From the NCBI GenBank assembly GCA_029783825.1, contig JAREIK010002271.1, positions 897,994 to 961,993 on the forward strand: 64,000 nt of DNA, written 5' to 3'. Source of the stretch: Sapria himalayana (Eukaryota; Streptophyta; Magnoliopsida; Malpighiales; Rafflesiaceae). Of this stretch, positions 22,602-35,182 are shown in pieces. The notes below the pieces were generated by a model. It searched no databases, was not told the DNA's origin, and saw only the letters and a list, made by a program, of their open reading frames with translations. Position 1 is the first letter of the stretch. Each line of letters begins with the position of its first letter. Position numbers and translations under genes: made by a program.

Positions 22602-24060
22602 ATGGATAAAAATAATCACTTTTCCATTAAGTTGTCATTTGCAAGTGTAATTAAACAACCCATGATATTCTATCTAAAAAATGCAAGCAAAAATGATGAA
22701 TTTGCTATATTTTTTTTCTTTGGCAGAATTCATGAGCTTTGTTGAGCCCTTCATTCACACTTTGGTTGGTAAATTCTTACTTGGAAACTCTTGGATAATG
22801 GATATTCAAGCTTTCCTTTATGCATTGAAGCTAAATGCGATGGTGAAGATAGCTTCATCATTGATAAGCACCTAATATTATAATTCTTTATGGAAAAATA
22901 CTTCCAAAGAATATGGTTACGTGGGCAATGTCTTATTGATGAATATCCCATGAGGATGTTCAAGTGAATGCCAAAATTTACTTCTCTAAAAGAATTTGCT
23001 ATAGCTCTGGTATGGCTTTCTCTTCCTAGTCTCCCTATTCAATTATACAGTAAATATACTCTCTACTCCATTGCTCTTTGTGTGGGTTAACCAATGCTAA
23101 TAGACGAGGCCACGGCATACATGACTATGTTGCATGTAGCTAGGGTGTCTGTAGAGGTTAATCTGTTAAACCTACTTCCATAAATGGTGTTGGTTTGAGA
23201 AAATGAGATGCATGGGTTTTGGCAATCTATAGTTCCATAGAACCTCCCGAGCTGCTACCTCAAATGCATGAAAATGAGGCATGATGCTATATAATGCATG
23301 TGTATGGAGGGTAGTTTGAAGCTAGGCTAGAGATTGGGGCAGCAAGGAGTACATAAGAGAGTGAACAAAATAATAAGTGGCAGAGGGTATTAAAAATATG
23401 AGTGGAACTGAGGAAGAAGATTGGAAAAAGATGACAGAATGAGCATGATAGGAAGGAATGGGTTAGGAAGAGGCATAATGGGAAAATAGTGGAGAGACTC
23501 TGAGAGAGAAAGGTTTTAAAAAAAGAGATTAAATGGGGGGAGAGGCAGAACTGCTAGAAAAGAAGGATGAGGAGGAGCTTAAATTCGTAGATAGGGGTAA
23601 GAGGAAGAGGAGCATAAAAGAGAAGAAAATGCAATTGAAGGAAGGGGAGGAGGATAATTGGCAAAATGATGATTTGTTAGGAGAGGATTTCTTAGAACTC
23701 TCGGCCAATGAATCTGAAACTAAAAGTTGTACTTTGTACAACAGAAAAAAAAATGATATACAAAAGAGAAATATGAGGGGTAAAGGATGATTGGGAAATA
23801 GAGATAGGGAGCAATAGACCCTGTGCTGAAGGGGAAGCAATGGAGGCATCCATGGTAAAGCCCCCAGTGGAAGGTAAGGAAGTCGGGTAGAAGTTACTAG
23901 CCAGGCAGGAAGCCATTTGGCTTTTAGAAAAAGCCACCTAAGAGAGGGGGCAAAGGGGGTAAGAAAGGAAGCCAAATTCCTAAGCCTAATGTCTAGTGAT
24001 GGAGTCTCTGAGGATTGGAGAGAAGAGGCTAGGGAATCTAGTTCACCAACTAGACCAGAT
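22602..24060 (+). pseudogene. LINE C ORF1, heavily decayed
   Basis: ATG at 22602 gives MDKNNHFSIKLSFAS, which aligns with other ORF1 starts. FIHTLVGKF and related DUF4283-like blocks are recognisable to about 23200 in shifting frames. The knuckle near 23250 is degenerate (CYLKCMKMRHDAI then a stop). A Lys/Glu-rich segment follows at 23530-23790. The C-terminus and the ORF1/ORF2 junction seen in other copies are not found; an internal deletion is likely. The end position is approximate. Confidence 0.6.
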
Positions 24061-24084
24061 GATGAGCTTTACTTTAGATGATTC

Positions 24085-27000
24085 CCCACCATGCATGATC
24101 TCAGTAATGTATGCAAGGAATACTAAACTAGCTCATAATGAATTATAAGAGGACATGGGCAAAATGGCTACGTAGAATATGCCGTGGATAGTGTTGGTAT
24201 CAGACCTGATAGTGTTGGCATCTCCCACTTTATCAGCTCTATATACAATTGTGGCTTAATAGAGGTGGATTATCTTGGCACGACTTGCTCCTGGTGCAGA
24301 AACTGGAAAGAGAATAACACAATCTAGGCCAGACTAGATCGTGTCTTGGCTAACACCTCTTGGTTCTAGCTCTTTAATAGCACAAGTGTGAAACATCTTA
24401 ATAAAACCTGTTCGGATCACAATCCCCTCTTAATTCAGTTAAGACCAAATATTGAGAAAGGGAAGACATAGTTTAAATTTCAAAATATATAGGTCTTCAC
24501 CATGATTTTTTAAAAATTGTGGAGAACTCATGGAATCAACCAGTAACAGGCACGCTAATCCAAGCTTTCTCTAATAAATTAAGAAGACTAAAGATATCAT
24601 TATTTGCATGGAATAGGAAAAGTTTTGGAAATATTACTAAAGAAATTCTACAGGCAGAGGAAGAGGTTATAAAGAGAGAAAGAGATTTTAACATAGATCA
24701 AGGACTGGGAAACTGGGAGAAGCTGAGTGAGTCTAAAGCAAAATTAAGAATGAGGTTTCATATGGAAGATGTCTACAAGAAACAAAGGGAAAAAATAAAA
24801 TGGGTATGAGAAGGTAAAAGGAATACTAAAATGTTCCAAAGGGAAGTTAAAATTAGATAGCAACATGCTAGAATAAAAGGGATCAAAAATGATCAAGGTG
24901 AATGGACATACAAGGATTAGGAGGTAAAACTCTTAATAAAAAATCATTATCAAAAGCAGTTATGCTCGAAGATTGTTAAAAGAGGGAAGACATTATTAAG
25001 AAGTCTTTTGCCCAAATGTTTCCCCATAAGACAATGAGATGCTCACCGCTATTCCAAGTGCATTGGAATTACAAGAGGTTGTGTTCAGTATGAATAAAAA
25101 TAGTGTGGTGGGACCAGATGGCATTCATGCTAAATTCTACTAACTGTGCTGGATCATAATTAAAATGGACTCGTTAAAGGCTATTGCATGCTTTTTAGTG
25201 GGCCAGAACTAATAAAGGCATGAACAAAGTCTTTCATTATACTTATACCTAAAAAAAATAACCCACAAGGGTGTGAAGACTACAGACCAATTAATTTATG
25301 TAATGTTTCGAGTAAAATTATCTCAAAAATCTTGCAAGTTAGATTGAGTAAAATTCTGGTCAACTTGCTCTCTAATGAACAGTCTGGGGTTTTAAAAGAG
25401 AGACCAATGGTGGATATTATTGGATTGGCTTATGAGTTACTTAAGGAGTTAGGAAGGAAGACAAGAGGCAATAGTGTGGTCATAAAGCTCGACTTCTCAA
25501 AGGATTTCGATATGATAGAATGGGACATGCAATGTTTCTCCATGAGAATAATGAGCTTTTAAGAAGTATGGATATATATGATTTTTAGAAGTATCAATAA
25601 TACATGGATAGACATTTTAGTTAATGGAGAGGCAAGTGGGGAATTCAGACCCTGAAGAGGCCTGAGACAGGGAGATCCACTTTCTCCTTCCCTATTTGTC
25701 TTATACATGGAAAACTTGTTAAGAAACATTAGTAAGCAAAATCAAAAAGGGAACATTCTTCCCTATACTCAGTCAAATGGGACACCTCAAATCACTCATC
25801 TTGCATATGTGGATGACATATTGTTATTTACTAATGATCGTCAAAAATTGCTACACAATCTCATGTGCTTGATAAATGTGCTTAGAAAGGAAACATCCCA
25901 AAAAATTAAAGATAAGAAAAGTCTATGTATAATAGGTAATAAGATCCCCATTAAGGCAGCATAAAGGATTAGAAATGCTACTGGGTTTAAAAGGGTTAAG
26001 AGTATGTTGCCTTATTTGGGTTGCCTAATTTTCGAAGGAAGATCAAAGGTAAGTTATTTTGACTTCTTAATTAGTACCATTCACAAAAAGATAGCAGGAT
26101 GGAAACTATAATTTTTAGGCTTTGTGGATAGGATGATTCTTAATATGCATGTGCTTCAGAGCACTCCTATACATAACCTAGCGGCTACTCAACACCCTAA
26201 GGCAGTGTTAAAATCACTTGAAAAAGAGTTCTAGAATTTTTTCTGGGGAAAGCGAGAGGGTAAATTGAAGCTCCACTAGAAGAACTGAGAAGAATTATGT
26301 CTCCCAAAAGTGGAATTTGGCTTAAGCTTTACAAGTATAAGAATGATGGCAGAAGCATACGCTTGTAAGAGATAGTAGAGATTGAAGGAAGAAAAAGGCT
26401 TATGGGTGAGCTATATAAAAGCAAAGTACTATTTCATTGATAACTTGTACAACAATAAGAAAAGGGTGGCATTGGCTTCATCAAGGAAAGAGATGGTAGT
26501 CTAGAGTGAGTTAGGTTGACTCACACTCAAAATTTTCAAAGGAAAAATGGATTTGGATGATAAATGCAAATGGAGCTTTTTCCATCAAGTCAGCAAAAGA
26601 AGATATAAGAAATAAAAAGAAGGTATCAGCATTAATACAATGGGCATGGGAAGGGGTAGCCCCAACAAAGATGTCAGCTCTTATGTGGAAGTTGTTAACT
26701 AACCTAGTTTCATTAGGATACTATAGCCCAAACCAAAAGGGTGAGCTTATCCTTATAATGCAGATGTTGTAACAATGCTATGGAAGAAAGAGTTCATCTA
26801 TTCTCAAGGGGCAGAGTGGCTAGGGATACCTGGAGTTTCTTGGAAGCATCATTTAAGATTAGAGGATCCTCACCCTCCCTGAAAAATTGGCTTTTAAATG
26901 GAAAAATCATAAATCTTCCAATAAAATGGTTACCTGACTTAAGAACATACTCTCGTTAGTTACTTTATGGAAGATTTTGAAGGCACACAATAAACATAGG

Positions 27001-27165
27001 CACAATAAAATAACAATGAAATTGCCTAACTTTTTAAGGAATATAAAAGATGACGTGTCATACATATCGGTTGCAAATCCACCAAAGCTGGGGAAACATG
27101 AAAAGGACATTTTTTCCTTTTGTGTTTGTGAATGCAACTATAAGTTGAAGGTAGCTCACAGATAA
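24085..27165 (+). pseudogene. LINE C ORF2, N-terminally deleted and decayed
   Basis: The first recognisable residues are ISVMYARN near 24100, so the first part of the EEP domain is gone. SDHNPLL lies near 24415. RT blocks: DYRPINLCN near 25280, KLDFSKDFD near 25485, LRQGDPLSP near 25660, and YVDD at 25806-25817 (Val replaces the Ala seen in other copies). A zf-RVT-like CRCC..HLF occurs near 26760. A start of RNase H (NPPKLGK) appears near 27080 and then homology stops. Many stops and frameshifts. Confidence 0.7.
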
Positions 27166-27910
27166 ACACTTTGGAGGACAATAAGAGCTGCTAAAAATCT
27201 ATTAGTTAAAGTTGATTGAGTTTGAAAGAGTTTGAAGGAGCTGCCATAGTAGTCAGTTAAAGAAGGAAAAAAAAATAAGAGTTGCTATTTAATCGAGTTT
27301 GAAGTAGCCAAAGCATTAGTTAAAGGTACTAAAAATTAGAGATGCCACAACACATGCTGATAAGAGAAAAAATAAAATAGCACCAATGTCTTGGATGCTG
27401 CCTGTCTATTAGATGCTGGCCTGCTTAATATAAGTAGAGCATGGCTAGTTCACACTTTTCTGCTTTTTGCTTACTGCAATGCCATATACTACTGCAGCCA
27501 GTCAAAAATGGTTCCACCACAAGACATAAGTTTCCTGCCAAACACAGCATGTCATGTCTTCCATAAGAATAATTTCGATATTATACCATATGCTACCTAT
27601 CATTAGCTTCAGATTCATTCCTTTGAAGTTGGAACTACCTTTTCAATGCTTCATCCTCACTACTAATGGGCTAAAAGATAGATTAAAGCACACAAAGAGA
27701 GTGCTTAAATCGTAGAATTACTACTAAAGCTAGCATTTCTAAAGGTTTGTAGTCATGTGGTTAAGATGTCTCTATTTAATTGAATTTCATGCTGCTGAAT
27801 TTGTGTCTTGTCTTATAACTCGTAATGATTTATTATTTAGAACTATGTTTGTAAAGGTTTTACTCTACCTACAAGTGAGGATTTTACTTTTAATAAAATA
27901 AAGAACCTTT
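27166..27910 (+). other. Unassigned tail of LINE C
   Basis: 745 bp without a recognisable gene. It does not match the RNase H or 3' UTR of the other LINEs. It could be a diverged 3' UTR, a 3' end acquired from another repeat, or host DNA exposed by a deletion. It ends with TTTTAATAAAATAAAG just before purine satellite. Confidence 0.5.
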
Positions 27911-28688
27911 AAATAAAGAAGAAGGAGAAGGAGAAAAAGAAGGAAAAGAAGAAGAATTAGAAGGATAAGAAGAAGGGGATAAAGATGGAAAAGAATTAAA
28001 AGAAGATAGAGGAGGAGGAGGAGGAGATGAAGAAGAAGATGGAGAAAAAGATGGAGAAGAAGGAGAAGAAGAGAGAGAAGAACAAGAAGAAGAAGGAGAA
28101 GAAAAAGTAGAAGAGGAGGGAGAAGAAGAAGAAGAATGAGAAGAAGAAGGAGAAGAAGAAGGAAGAGACGAAGAAGAAGAAGGAGAAGAAGAATGAGAAG
28201 AAGGAGGAGAAGAAGGAGAAGAAGAAGGAGAAGATGAAGGAGAAGAAGAAGGAGAAGAGGGAGAAGAAGAAGAAGAAGAAGGAGAAAAAGAAGGAGAAGA
28301 AGAAGGAGAAAAATAAGGAGAAGAAGGAAAAGATAAAGAAGAATCAAAAGGAAAAGAAGAAGGAGAAGAAGAAGGAGAAGAAGAAGGAGAAGAAGAAGGA
28401 GAAGAAGAAGGAGAAGAAGAAGGAGAAGAAGGAGGAGAAGAAGAAGGAGAAGGAGAAGGAGAAGAAGAAGAAGGAGAAGAAGAAGAAGAAGGAGAAGAAG
28501 GAGAAGAAGAAGAAGAAGGAGAAGAAGGAGAAGAAGAAGAAGAAGGAGAAGAAGGAGAAGAAGAAGAAGAAGGAGAAGAAGGAGAAGAAGGAGAAGAAGG
28601 AGAAAAATAATAATAATAATAATAATAATAATGAGGAGAAGAAGAAAAAGTAGAAGAAGAATAATAATAATAAGTAGAAAAAAAAATG
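27911..28688 (+). repeat. Polypurine satellite block P4, most regular
   Basis: The shortest internal block and the most homogeneous. About 28355-28430 is a near-perfect tandem of the 12-mer GAAGAAGAAGGA. About 28478-28590 is a 27-bp unit (five GAA, GGA, two GAA, GGA) repeated about four times. An (AAT)9 tract lies at 28607-28632. The last 17 bp (28672-28688) are the left target duplication of LINE D. Confidence 0.95.
28672..28688 (+). repeat. Left target-site duplication of LINE D
   Basis: AAGTAG + A9 + TG. The copy at 34899-34916 is identical except for one more A in the run. Together they bracket LINE D exactly. Confidence 0.8.
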
Positions 28689-28821
28689 GTTCTTCTTCTT
28701 CAAAAAATGCTCTCAACTTATAGAGAGAGAGAAAATCCCTCTTCCTAGAGAGAGAAAATCCCTCTTCCTAGAGAGAGAAAATCACCATTTGAGCTCAAAC
28801 CTAGCTCCTTTGAAGTGCAAA
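28689..28821 (+). promoter_or_regulatory. LINE D 5' UTR with duplicated GA-rich unit
   Basis: TTCTTCTTCTTCAAAAAATGCTCTCAAC precedes three TAGAGAGAGA motifs. A 23-bp unit containing CCCTCTTCCTAGAGAGAG is duplicated head to tail at 28732-28754 and 28755-28777. Unit number may have been amplified as promoter or regulatory elements; this is inference. Confidence 0.6.
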
Positions 28822-30172
28822 ATGGTGGAAAATGACTTATTATTAAAAAACAAGTCATTTTCCTTGATAAAAAAGGAGCCCGTGCCCCCTTCTCGCTCGT
28901 TCGGAACAAAAAACGGGAACCCCGTTATCGTTTTTTCAACCGAGCAGTTACAGAAGCTCACGGAGCCTTATCAAAACATGCTTATTGGAAAATTCTCTCA
29001 TGGCAGGCCTTGCCCGAGCGATATACAACTATTCTTTTCCTCTTTGAAGCTCACGGGAAGGGTTAAACTTGCCGACTACGACGCGAAACATATGTTTATG
29101 CAGTTTTTTACAGTGGATGATTATTATTGTTTATGGCATCGTGGTGTGTGGCAAGTTAATGGGTTTCTCATGTGAGTGCTGAAATGGACGAAGGACTTCA
29201 GTCCTAAGGTGGAGGCGCCTCTTGCTCCGGTATGGTTCTCTTTGCCGAACCTCCCAATATACTTGTTTAATGAGAATTCTCTCCATGCTATAACTTCCTG
29301 TTTGGGCAAACCATTGCTTCGGGATGAGGCTACAATGGCAATTACTCGGCCAAGCAAGGCCCGAGTATGTGTAGAATGTAACCTCCTCACTCCACTGCCG
29401 AAAGAAATCTAGATAGGAGAGGGAGATAATGGGCAGAATACTGGCTTTTGGCAAAATGCCATACCCGAAAACATGCCCTCTTATTGTCTAATCTGTAACA
29501 GACTTGGGCATGATAAATCTGAATGTAAAATAGGAAGAGAGCCGCTAGGCAAAGTCCAAGGGAGAGAAGCTATAAGAAGGAAGGTAGAAACATGGATAAG
29601 GAGGGAGGAAGTGGCCCCGAAACCTCTAGTTTTAGGGGAAGAAGATGGGGAGAGTAGGAGAGAGAACGAGAGTTTTTGTTTAGAAATGGAGGGAGATAGA
29701 AGCAATAGGGTATTAAGTATGGAGGGAAGTAATGAAGAAGGCAAGGAAGAGAGATGGGAGGTAGTGAAAGCTAGAAGAAAAAGAGCTAGGAAAAATAAAC
29801 ATAGAAGGGTTAAAGGAAAAAATAGAAGATTATAGATGGATAGAGGAGGATCTCCTAGACTTTCCGGATGAAGATTCGGAGGTGTTTAGTTGTCCTCAAC
29901 TAGGTATAGAGGAGGTTAAGAAAGAGAGTTATTTAGGAGAAGTGAAGGATGATTTAGAAATGTACGATAAAATTGGTGAAAATTTAACTAAATTTCAATC
30001 TATGGAAGCCATAAAGAGAATGGCTATGCAACTCGGTAAACTAGGAAAATATAATGTATTATCTCAATCTATTCCTCCCAAGAGTGCGAGAAATATGAGG
30101 AAAAATTTAGATAAAAAATATGATTCAAAATGCATAACTAGATTACCATCCAAATTAGGTTTTAATGGATAG
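28822..30172 (+). pseudogene. LINE D ORF1, nearly intact
   Basis: ATG at 28822 (MVENDLLLKNKSF) is preferred to the TTG at 28789 because it aligns with the other ORF1 starts. One frame runs from 28822 to 29835, broken only by TGA 29173-29175 and TAG 29410-29412. The DUF4283-like region covers about residues 30-200. The knuckle CLICNRLGHDKSEC is intact near 29485-29530. A basic stretch (RRKRARKNKHRR) follows. A 1-nt shift near 29820-29837 leads into an acidic segment (EEDLLDFPDEDSE) and the conserved end NMRKNLDKKYDSK..GFNG*, with the stop at 30170-30172 overlapping ORF2. Confidence 0.9.
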
Positions 30173-33100
30173 ATATATATATTGGAATATTAGAGGGGTG
30201 GCAAATAACCCTTCGATAAATAGGCTTAAAAATCTGATTAAAACATATAAAATTGCCTTAGTATTATAGCAGAACCTATGATACAGCAGGATCAAATAAT
30301 AAAATATAGTAGGATATTAGGGTTTAATAACTCATTTTCTAATTTAAATAGTAAACTCTGGTTAATGAGGCATAATAATCTTGACATTGAAATATTAAAA
30401 GACACAGAACAAATAATACACTTCAAAATGAATAAAAATACAGAAGATATAATATCGGTTGTATATGCTAAAAATGATAAAAAAGCTAGGTTGGTTTTAT
30501 GGGAGGAAATGCGGGATATAGCATCAAAAAACACTCCATGGTTAATAGGAGGAGATTTTAATGTAATTAGAAGTTCTTTAGAGAAGAATGGAGGAAAAAC
30601 TCCGAACACAATAGCAATGTCTCAATTTAATGAGGCGATCTCTAAATCCAGTTTAATGGAAATAGCTTATATGGGCTCAAATTATACCTGGGGTAACAAC
30701 TGGGGTAACAGAAGGGAAATTTGGGCCAGACTGGATAGGGTAATGTGTAATGCTAAGTGGGCAGCCTCGCATGGGTCTACATCGCTTAGGCATTTAAGCA
30801 GAACCTGTTCAGATCACTCTCCACTTCTTATAACAATTCACCATAATAAAAGGATCACAGGAAGCTTTAAATTTCAAAATATGTGGGGAAAGCATCCAGA
30901 ATTTGAAAAATTGGTGAAAGAATCTTGGTCAGAGCCAGCACAGGGTAAACCAATGCAGGTTCTAATGTCCAAGTTAAATAGACTTAAAAAACATTTAAAA
31001 TCATGGAATAAAAAAGTTTTTGGGAATATAAATCTGAAAATAAAACAAGCAGAAGAGAAGGTAGAAAAATTAAAAATTGAATATGATAATAAAAATGATG
31101 ATAAAATTAGACAAGAATTAAATAAGGCTAAAGCTGAATTGAGTTTAAAATTACACATGGAGGAGGTATACTGGAAACAACGAGCAAAAATTAAATGGTT
31201 AAAAGAAGGCGATAGAAACACTAATTTTTTTCATAATATGAGTAAAATAAAAACTCAGAAAATTAGAATTAAAGCTTTAAAAAACACGGAAGGAAAATGG
31301 ATAGAAGAAGACAAGCAAATTGGAATTCTCTTTGAGGATTTTTTTTAAAATCACACTTATGTGGGCATGTGTCTCACGAAGGGAACTCCTTAATACAGGA
31401 GATCAGGGCTTCCATTACACAAGATCAGAATCAAATGATGGAAAATATACCAGAGGAGGAAGAGGCAAAAAATGCGGTTTTTAATCTTGATAAAGACAGT
31501 GCAGCGTGCCTAGACGGCTGAAATAACTATTTTTATCAGCTAAATTGGCCCATTATTAAACATGATCTAGTTTAGCAATTGCCAGCTTTTTCGCCGGTGC
31601 AGATATCCCTAAAGCCTGGGCAAACTCATACATAGTTCTTATTCCTAAAAAAAATGCCCCACAGATATGTGAGGATTTCAGGCCAATAAGCTTGTGTAAT
31701 GTGATTATAAGATTTTAGCCAAAATAATTCAGAACGGGTTAAGTAATATTTTGCCATTAATAATCTCACAAGAACAAACAGGTTTTGTTAAAAACAGACT
31801 AATGATTGAAAATATTAGGTTAGCATCAGAAATGATGAAAGACATTTCAGCTAAAACAAGAGGGCACAATCTAGCTATTAAGCTAGATTTGTCCAAAGCA
31901 TTTGACAGGGTTGAATAGGATGTACTTTGCTTTGTACTGAGAAAATATGATTTCTCCGAATTATGCATAGATTTAATTTATAGATGTGTTTCGAATGTTT
32001 GGGTTAGAATTATTATAAATGGAAATATAGGTGAAGAATTCAAACCAAAAAGAAGTCTAAGGCAGGGAGACCCCTTATCCCCCTTACTATTTGATATATA
32101 TCTTGAATTTCTTAATCTTAATTTAAATAAAAGAATGTCGGAAGGGAAAATTTTACCTTTTAGACAACCTAAAAACACTCCGAGAATAGGTTGTTTGGCC
32201 TATGCTGATGATTTAATAATTTTCACAAATGCAAGTAAAGGATCTATAATATACCTTATAGAATTACTACAATTATTTGAATTAGAAATAGGTCAGGTTG
32301 TAAATAAAAAGAAGTGCCAGTTTATACTGGGAAAAAAAGCTTCGGAGCAAGATATAAACAAGATTAAAAATATAACTGGTTTCACTCAAAATAAGGGAGC
32401 TTTAATTTATTTAGGCTGCCCAATATTTGAAGGGAAATTGAGAGAGGAATATTTAGCACCGCTGCAAGAAAAAATGAGAAAGAAAATAGCAGGTTGGAAA
32501 GAGGGCTTATTAAGATTTGGGGGACGGATTACATTAATTTCGCACGTGCCTCAAAGCACGCTGGTTCATATCCTATCTGTTATACACCCTCCGAAGAAAT
32601 TCACAAATAAAATAGAAATGGAAATGGAAAATTTTTTATGGGGTAAAAAAGATGGGAAGAATAAAATTCATTGGAAAAATTGGGGAGATATTTGTTATCC
32701 AAAAGCAGAGACAGGTTTAGGAATAATCTCTCTACAAGATATGGCCACCGCATGGGACTGCAAAGAATGGTGGAGGTTGAAAGAAAATGATAGTCTTTGG
32801 GCAAAATATATGAGAGCAAGATATTTAGAAAAGCGGCTTAAGAAAGTTTCAAATAACTGGAAAGCCTTGGAAAAACAAAAGGAAAAAGTAGAATCTCATT
32901 CAATATTAAAAAAGAGTGGCTGGAAATGGATCATAACACCACAAGGTAATTTTACACTTAAATCGGTAAAGGAATTAATTAGAAAACAAAGCCCATTCAA
33001 TCTATATCTAAATGGGTCTGGAAGGCAGGTATCCCACAGAAAATGTGCTCGCTAGCATGGAAAGTAACAACAAATACAATAGCTGTGGATACTAATGTTC

Positions 33101-34059
33101 TAAGAAAGGGCATTAAAATGGTGTCTAGATGTGAATGCTGCTTAGAGGAAGAAGAATCTATAGATCACCTATTTTCGAAAGGTAAAATTGCCACACAGGT
33201 CTGGAAGAAATTTGATGAAACAAAGCAAATCGTTAAAAGAAAAGACGGTTTAATGGAACGAATTAAAACATGTGAAAAAGTAATTTCTATTAATCCTACT
33301 AGAATTTGGCTTAATATGTACTTACCACATGTAATAATATGGTGTATATGGAAGGCTCGAAATAGGAGTAGATTTGAAGGAAAGAAAATGGACAAAAATG
33401 AAATATCACAAGAAATTAGGTAGGAAATAAGTAACATATCAAATTTTAATCCTGTAATTTTAAATAAAATAGACACAGAAAAGAAAGCAGAACGGGAATG
33501 GTTCCTAAATATAAAAATAAATAAACAATATTGGGCGAAAAGTATCTCTTGGCACAAACCTCCGGAAGGAAAACTCTCCTTAAATACGGATGGAAGCTTT
33601 AATAGGGACACAGGTATAGCGGGGGGAGGTGGGTTAATAAGAGATTCTACAGGGACAGTTATGAAAGCTTTTACTACAGTTAGTGTAGCAGCCTCGGCTC
33701 TACATTCAGAAATCAGAGCATTAAATATAGGTTTAAGTGTTTGTAAAAAATTAGACTATAAGAATATTCAAATACAGGTAGATTCATTGTTATTAGTTAA
33801 TTTAGTAACAAATAAAATATCTCTTTGGAAACATGAAAAGGAATTAGAAATTATATTGAATCTCATAGAAGAACTGAATGCATCAATATTACAAATATAT
33901 AGGGAGCTAAACACCCCGGCAGACAATCTTGCAAGGTTAGGATCGCAAAAAGGAGAAGCAGAATATGAAGAGGTTACTCTGCCGATAAAAATAAAAGGCC
34001 TAGTGGAACTAGACAAGAATGCAATTCCCTATGTAAGAGTTAGAAAGGGTAGAAAGTGA
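30165..34059 (+). pseudogene. LINE D ORF2 (endonuclease-RT-RNase H), few lesions
   Basis: The N-terminus MDRYIYWNIRGVANNPS is clear. A lost base near 30268 breaks the frame before AEPM. 30278-31345 is open and contains PWLIGGDFNVIR, the ARLDRV block and CSDHSPLL, completing the EEP domain. A T-run at 31338-31346 shifts the frame and 31349-31730 is decayed. RT: KLDLSKAFD near 31880, TAG at 31916-31918 replacing Trp, then open 31919-33052 with LRQGDPLSP (Arg-Ser in place of Arg-Gly just upstream) and YADD at 32201-32212. After a shift near 33040, zf-RVT (SRCECC..DHLF) and RNase H run to the stop at 34059 with one TAG at 33421-33423. RNase H shows NTDGSF, HSEIRAL, IQVDS and TPADNLA, so the acidic residues are kept. 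Confidence 0.92.
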
Positions 34060-34898
34060 GAGGTAGTTAAAATATTAATAGATTATATAGGTATAATAGA
34101 AGAGGAAAGGTTAATGGTAAAGAATGGGGCTCCCTTGGGGAATATGGTATAGATGTATTTGTTTTTCTTAGCAGCGCAGCTCACTCAAAGCTTCATTCAT
34201 TGGGAGGCAAGATTTGTTGGCACACGCAGTCTAAACCTCATTTGCTTTAATTCTTTGTTTATTGTATGTTTAAAAGTTTTATTTATGCTTATGAGAACAA
34301 TGTTGCAAGGTCATGTGTTAATTAATTAGTTAGGATGCTAGAACATTAGACAGTTGGGGGATAGAATAGGTCTTGCTGTCATTAAAGAAGCAAATTTCAG
34401 ATTTTCTAAGGTTCAATGAGGTTATAGAAATGAAGCGGCTATGGGGGAAAAATGGAGCACAAAGTTGCTGGGATACAGCAATGAATTCCAGGTATAAATG
34501 GAAACATATACTATGCTGGAATGTTTTTTTTGATGCAGGAATATTAGAGAGATTAAAGTTAAACAAAAGGAGGAGCACGTGAAGGCTATCTTACATTTTT
34601 ACGTGGTAGAGAACACACAAAAGAAGCCTCTTGGATGCACTCCTGGAACAAAGTAAAGGCTGGAAAATGTCTATTAAGAGACAAATACAGAATGAACATC
34701 TAAACCAAAAAAAAGACAATTAATTAAGTGTCCGTATACATAAGATTTCTTTAGATTTAAATTTTATTGCTTAAGTTAAGTTAGTTAGGATTGAGTCAAG
34801 GGTGTAAGGGGATTAAAGGGTAGACCCTAGTTTGTAAAAATGGTATTCCTCCGCCAAAAGAGAGAGCTATAATTAATAAACATCCTTTTTGAAAAAAA
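34060..34898 (+). other. LINE D 3' UTR
   Basis: No gene. It is shorter than the A/B/F 3' UTR and mostly unrelated to it, apart from the pyrimidine tract with AGCAG near 34161-34172 and the terminal block. That block has the hairpin at 34846-34865, AATAAA at 34875-34880 and an A9 tail. Confidence 0.8.
34846..34898 (+). terminator. LINE D 3' terminus: hairpin, AATAAA, A-tail
   Basis: TCCTCCGCCAAAAGAGAGAG hairpin, then AATAAA at 34875-34880, then CATCCTTTTTG and an A-run before the right target duplication. Confidence 0.75.
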
Positions 34899-35130
34899 AA
34901 GTAGAAAAAAAAAATGAAGAAGGCGAAGAAGAATAATAATAATAATAATTATAATAATTATAATAATAAATTAAGAAGAAGTAGTAGAAAAAGAAGAATA
35001 AAAAGGAGAAGAAGAATGAGAAGAAGAATGAAAAGAAGAATGAGAAGAAGAATGAGAATAAGAATGAGAAGAAGATGGAGAAGGAGAAGGAGAAGAAGAA
35101 GGAAATGAAGAAGAAGAAGAAGAAGAAGAA

Positions 35131-35182
<52 letters not shown>

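Larger units (their letters stand above)
22486..27910 (+). mobile_element. LINE C, divergent and 3'-damaged L1-like element
   Basis: The most diverged LINE here. A 5' UTR (TTGCTCTCTAGTTCTAGAGA.., TAGAGAGAGAAAG) leads to a decayed ORF1, then to an ORF2 whose endonuclease N-terminus is missing, an RT with YVDD, a zf-RVT remnant, and only the first residues of RNase H. The usual hairpin/AATAAA terminus is absent. The last 0.75 kb matches nothing else in the window, apart from a TTAATAAAATAAAG motif just before the satellite. Confidence 0.8.
28689..34898 (+). mobile_element. LINE D, full-length L1-like retrotransposon, best-preserved long copy
   Basis: 6.2 kb bounded by a 17-18-bp direct repeat of satellite sequence. 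It has a GA-rich 5' UTR with a tandem duplication, ORF1 with two in-frame stops and a late frameshift, the ORF1/ORF2 overlap, an ORF2 with three long open segments, and a short 0.84-kb 3' UTR ending in the conserved hairpin and AATAAA. It is a separate subfamily from A/B/F and from E/H. Confidence 0.95.

Noticed and set aside
28234..28653. Plus-strand Lys/Glu and Arg-rich frames (for example 28234-28653, 53893-54147, 36223-36531)
   Set aside because: Direct translations of AAG/GAG or AGA/AGG triplets. No domain, no conservation between blocks, and several frames open at once.
1..34898. Array plus LINE as one tandemly duplicated unit
   Set aside because: The ends and internal order of the satellite blocks differ, block lengths vary from 0.8 to 3.6 kb, and several LINEs have their own target duplications.
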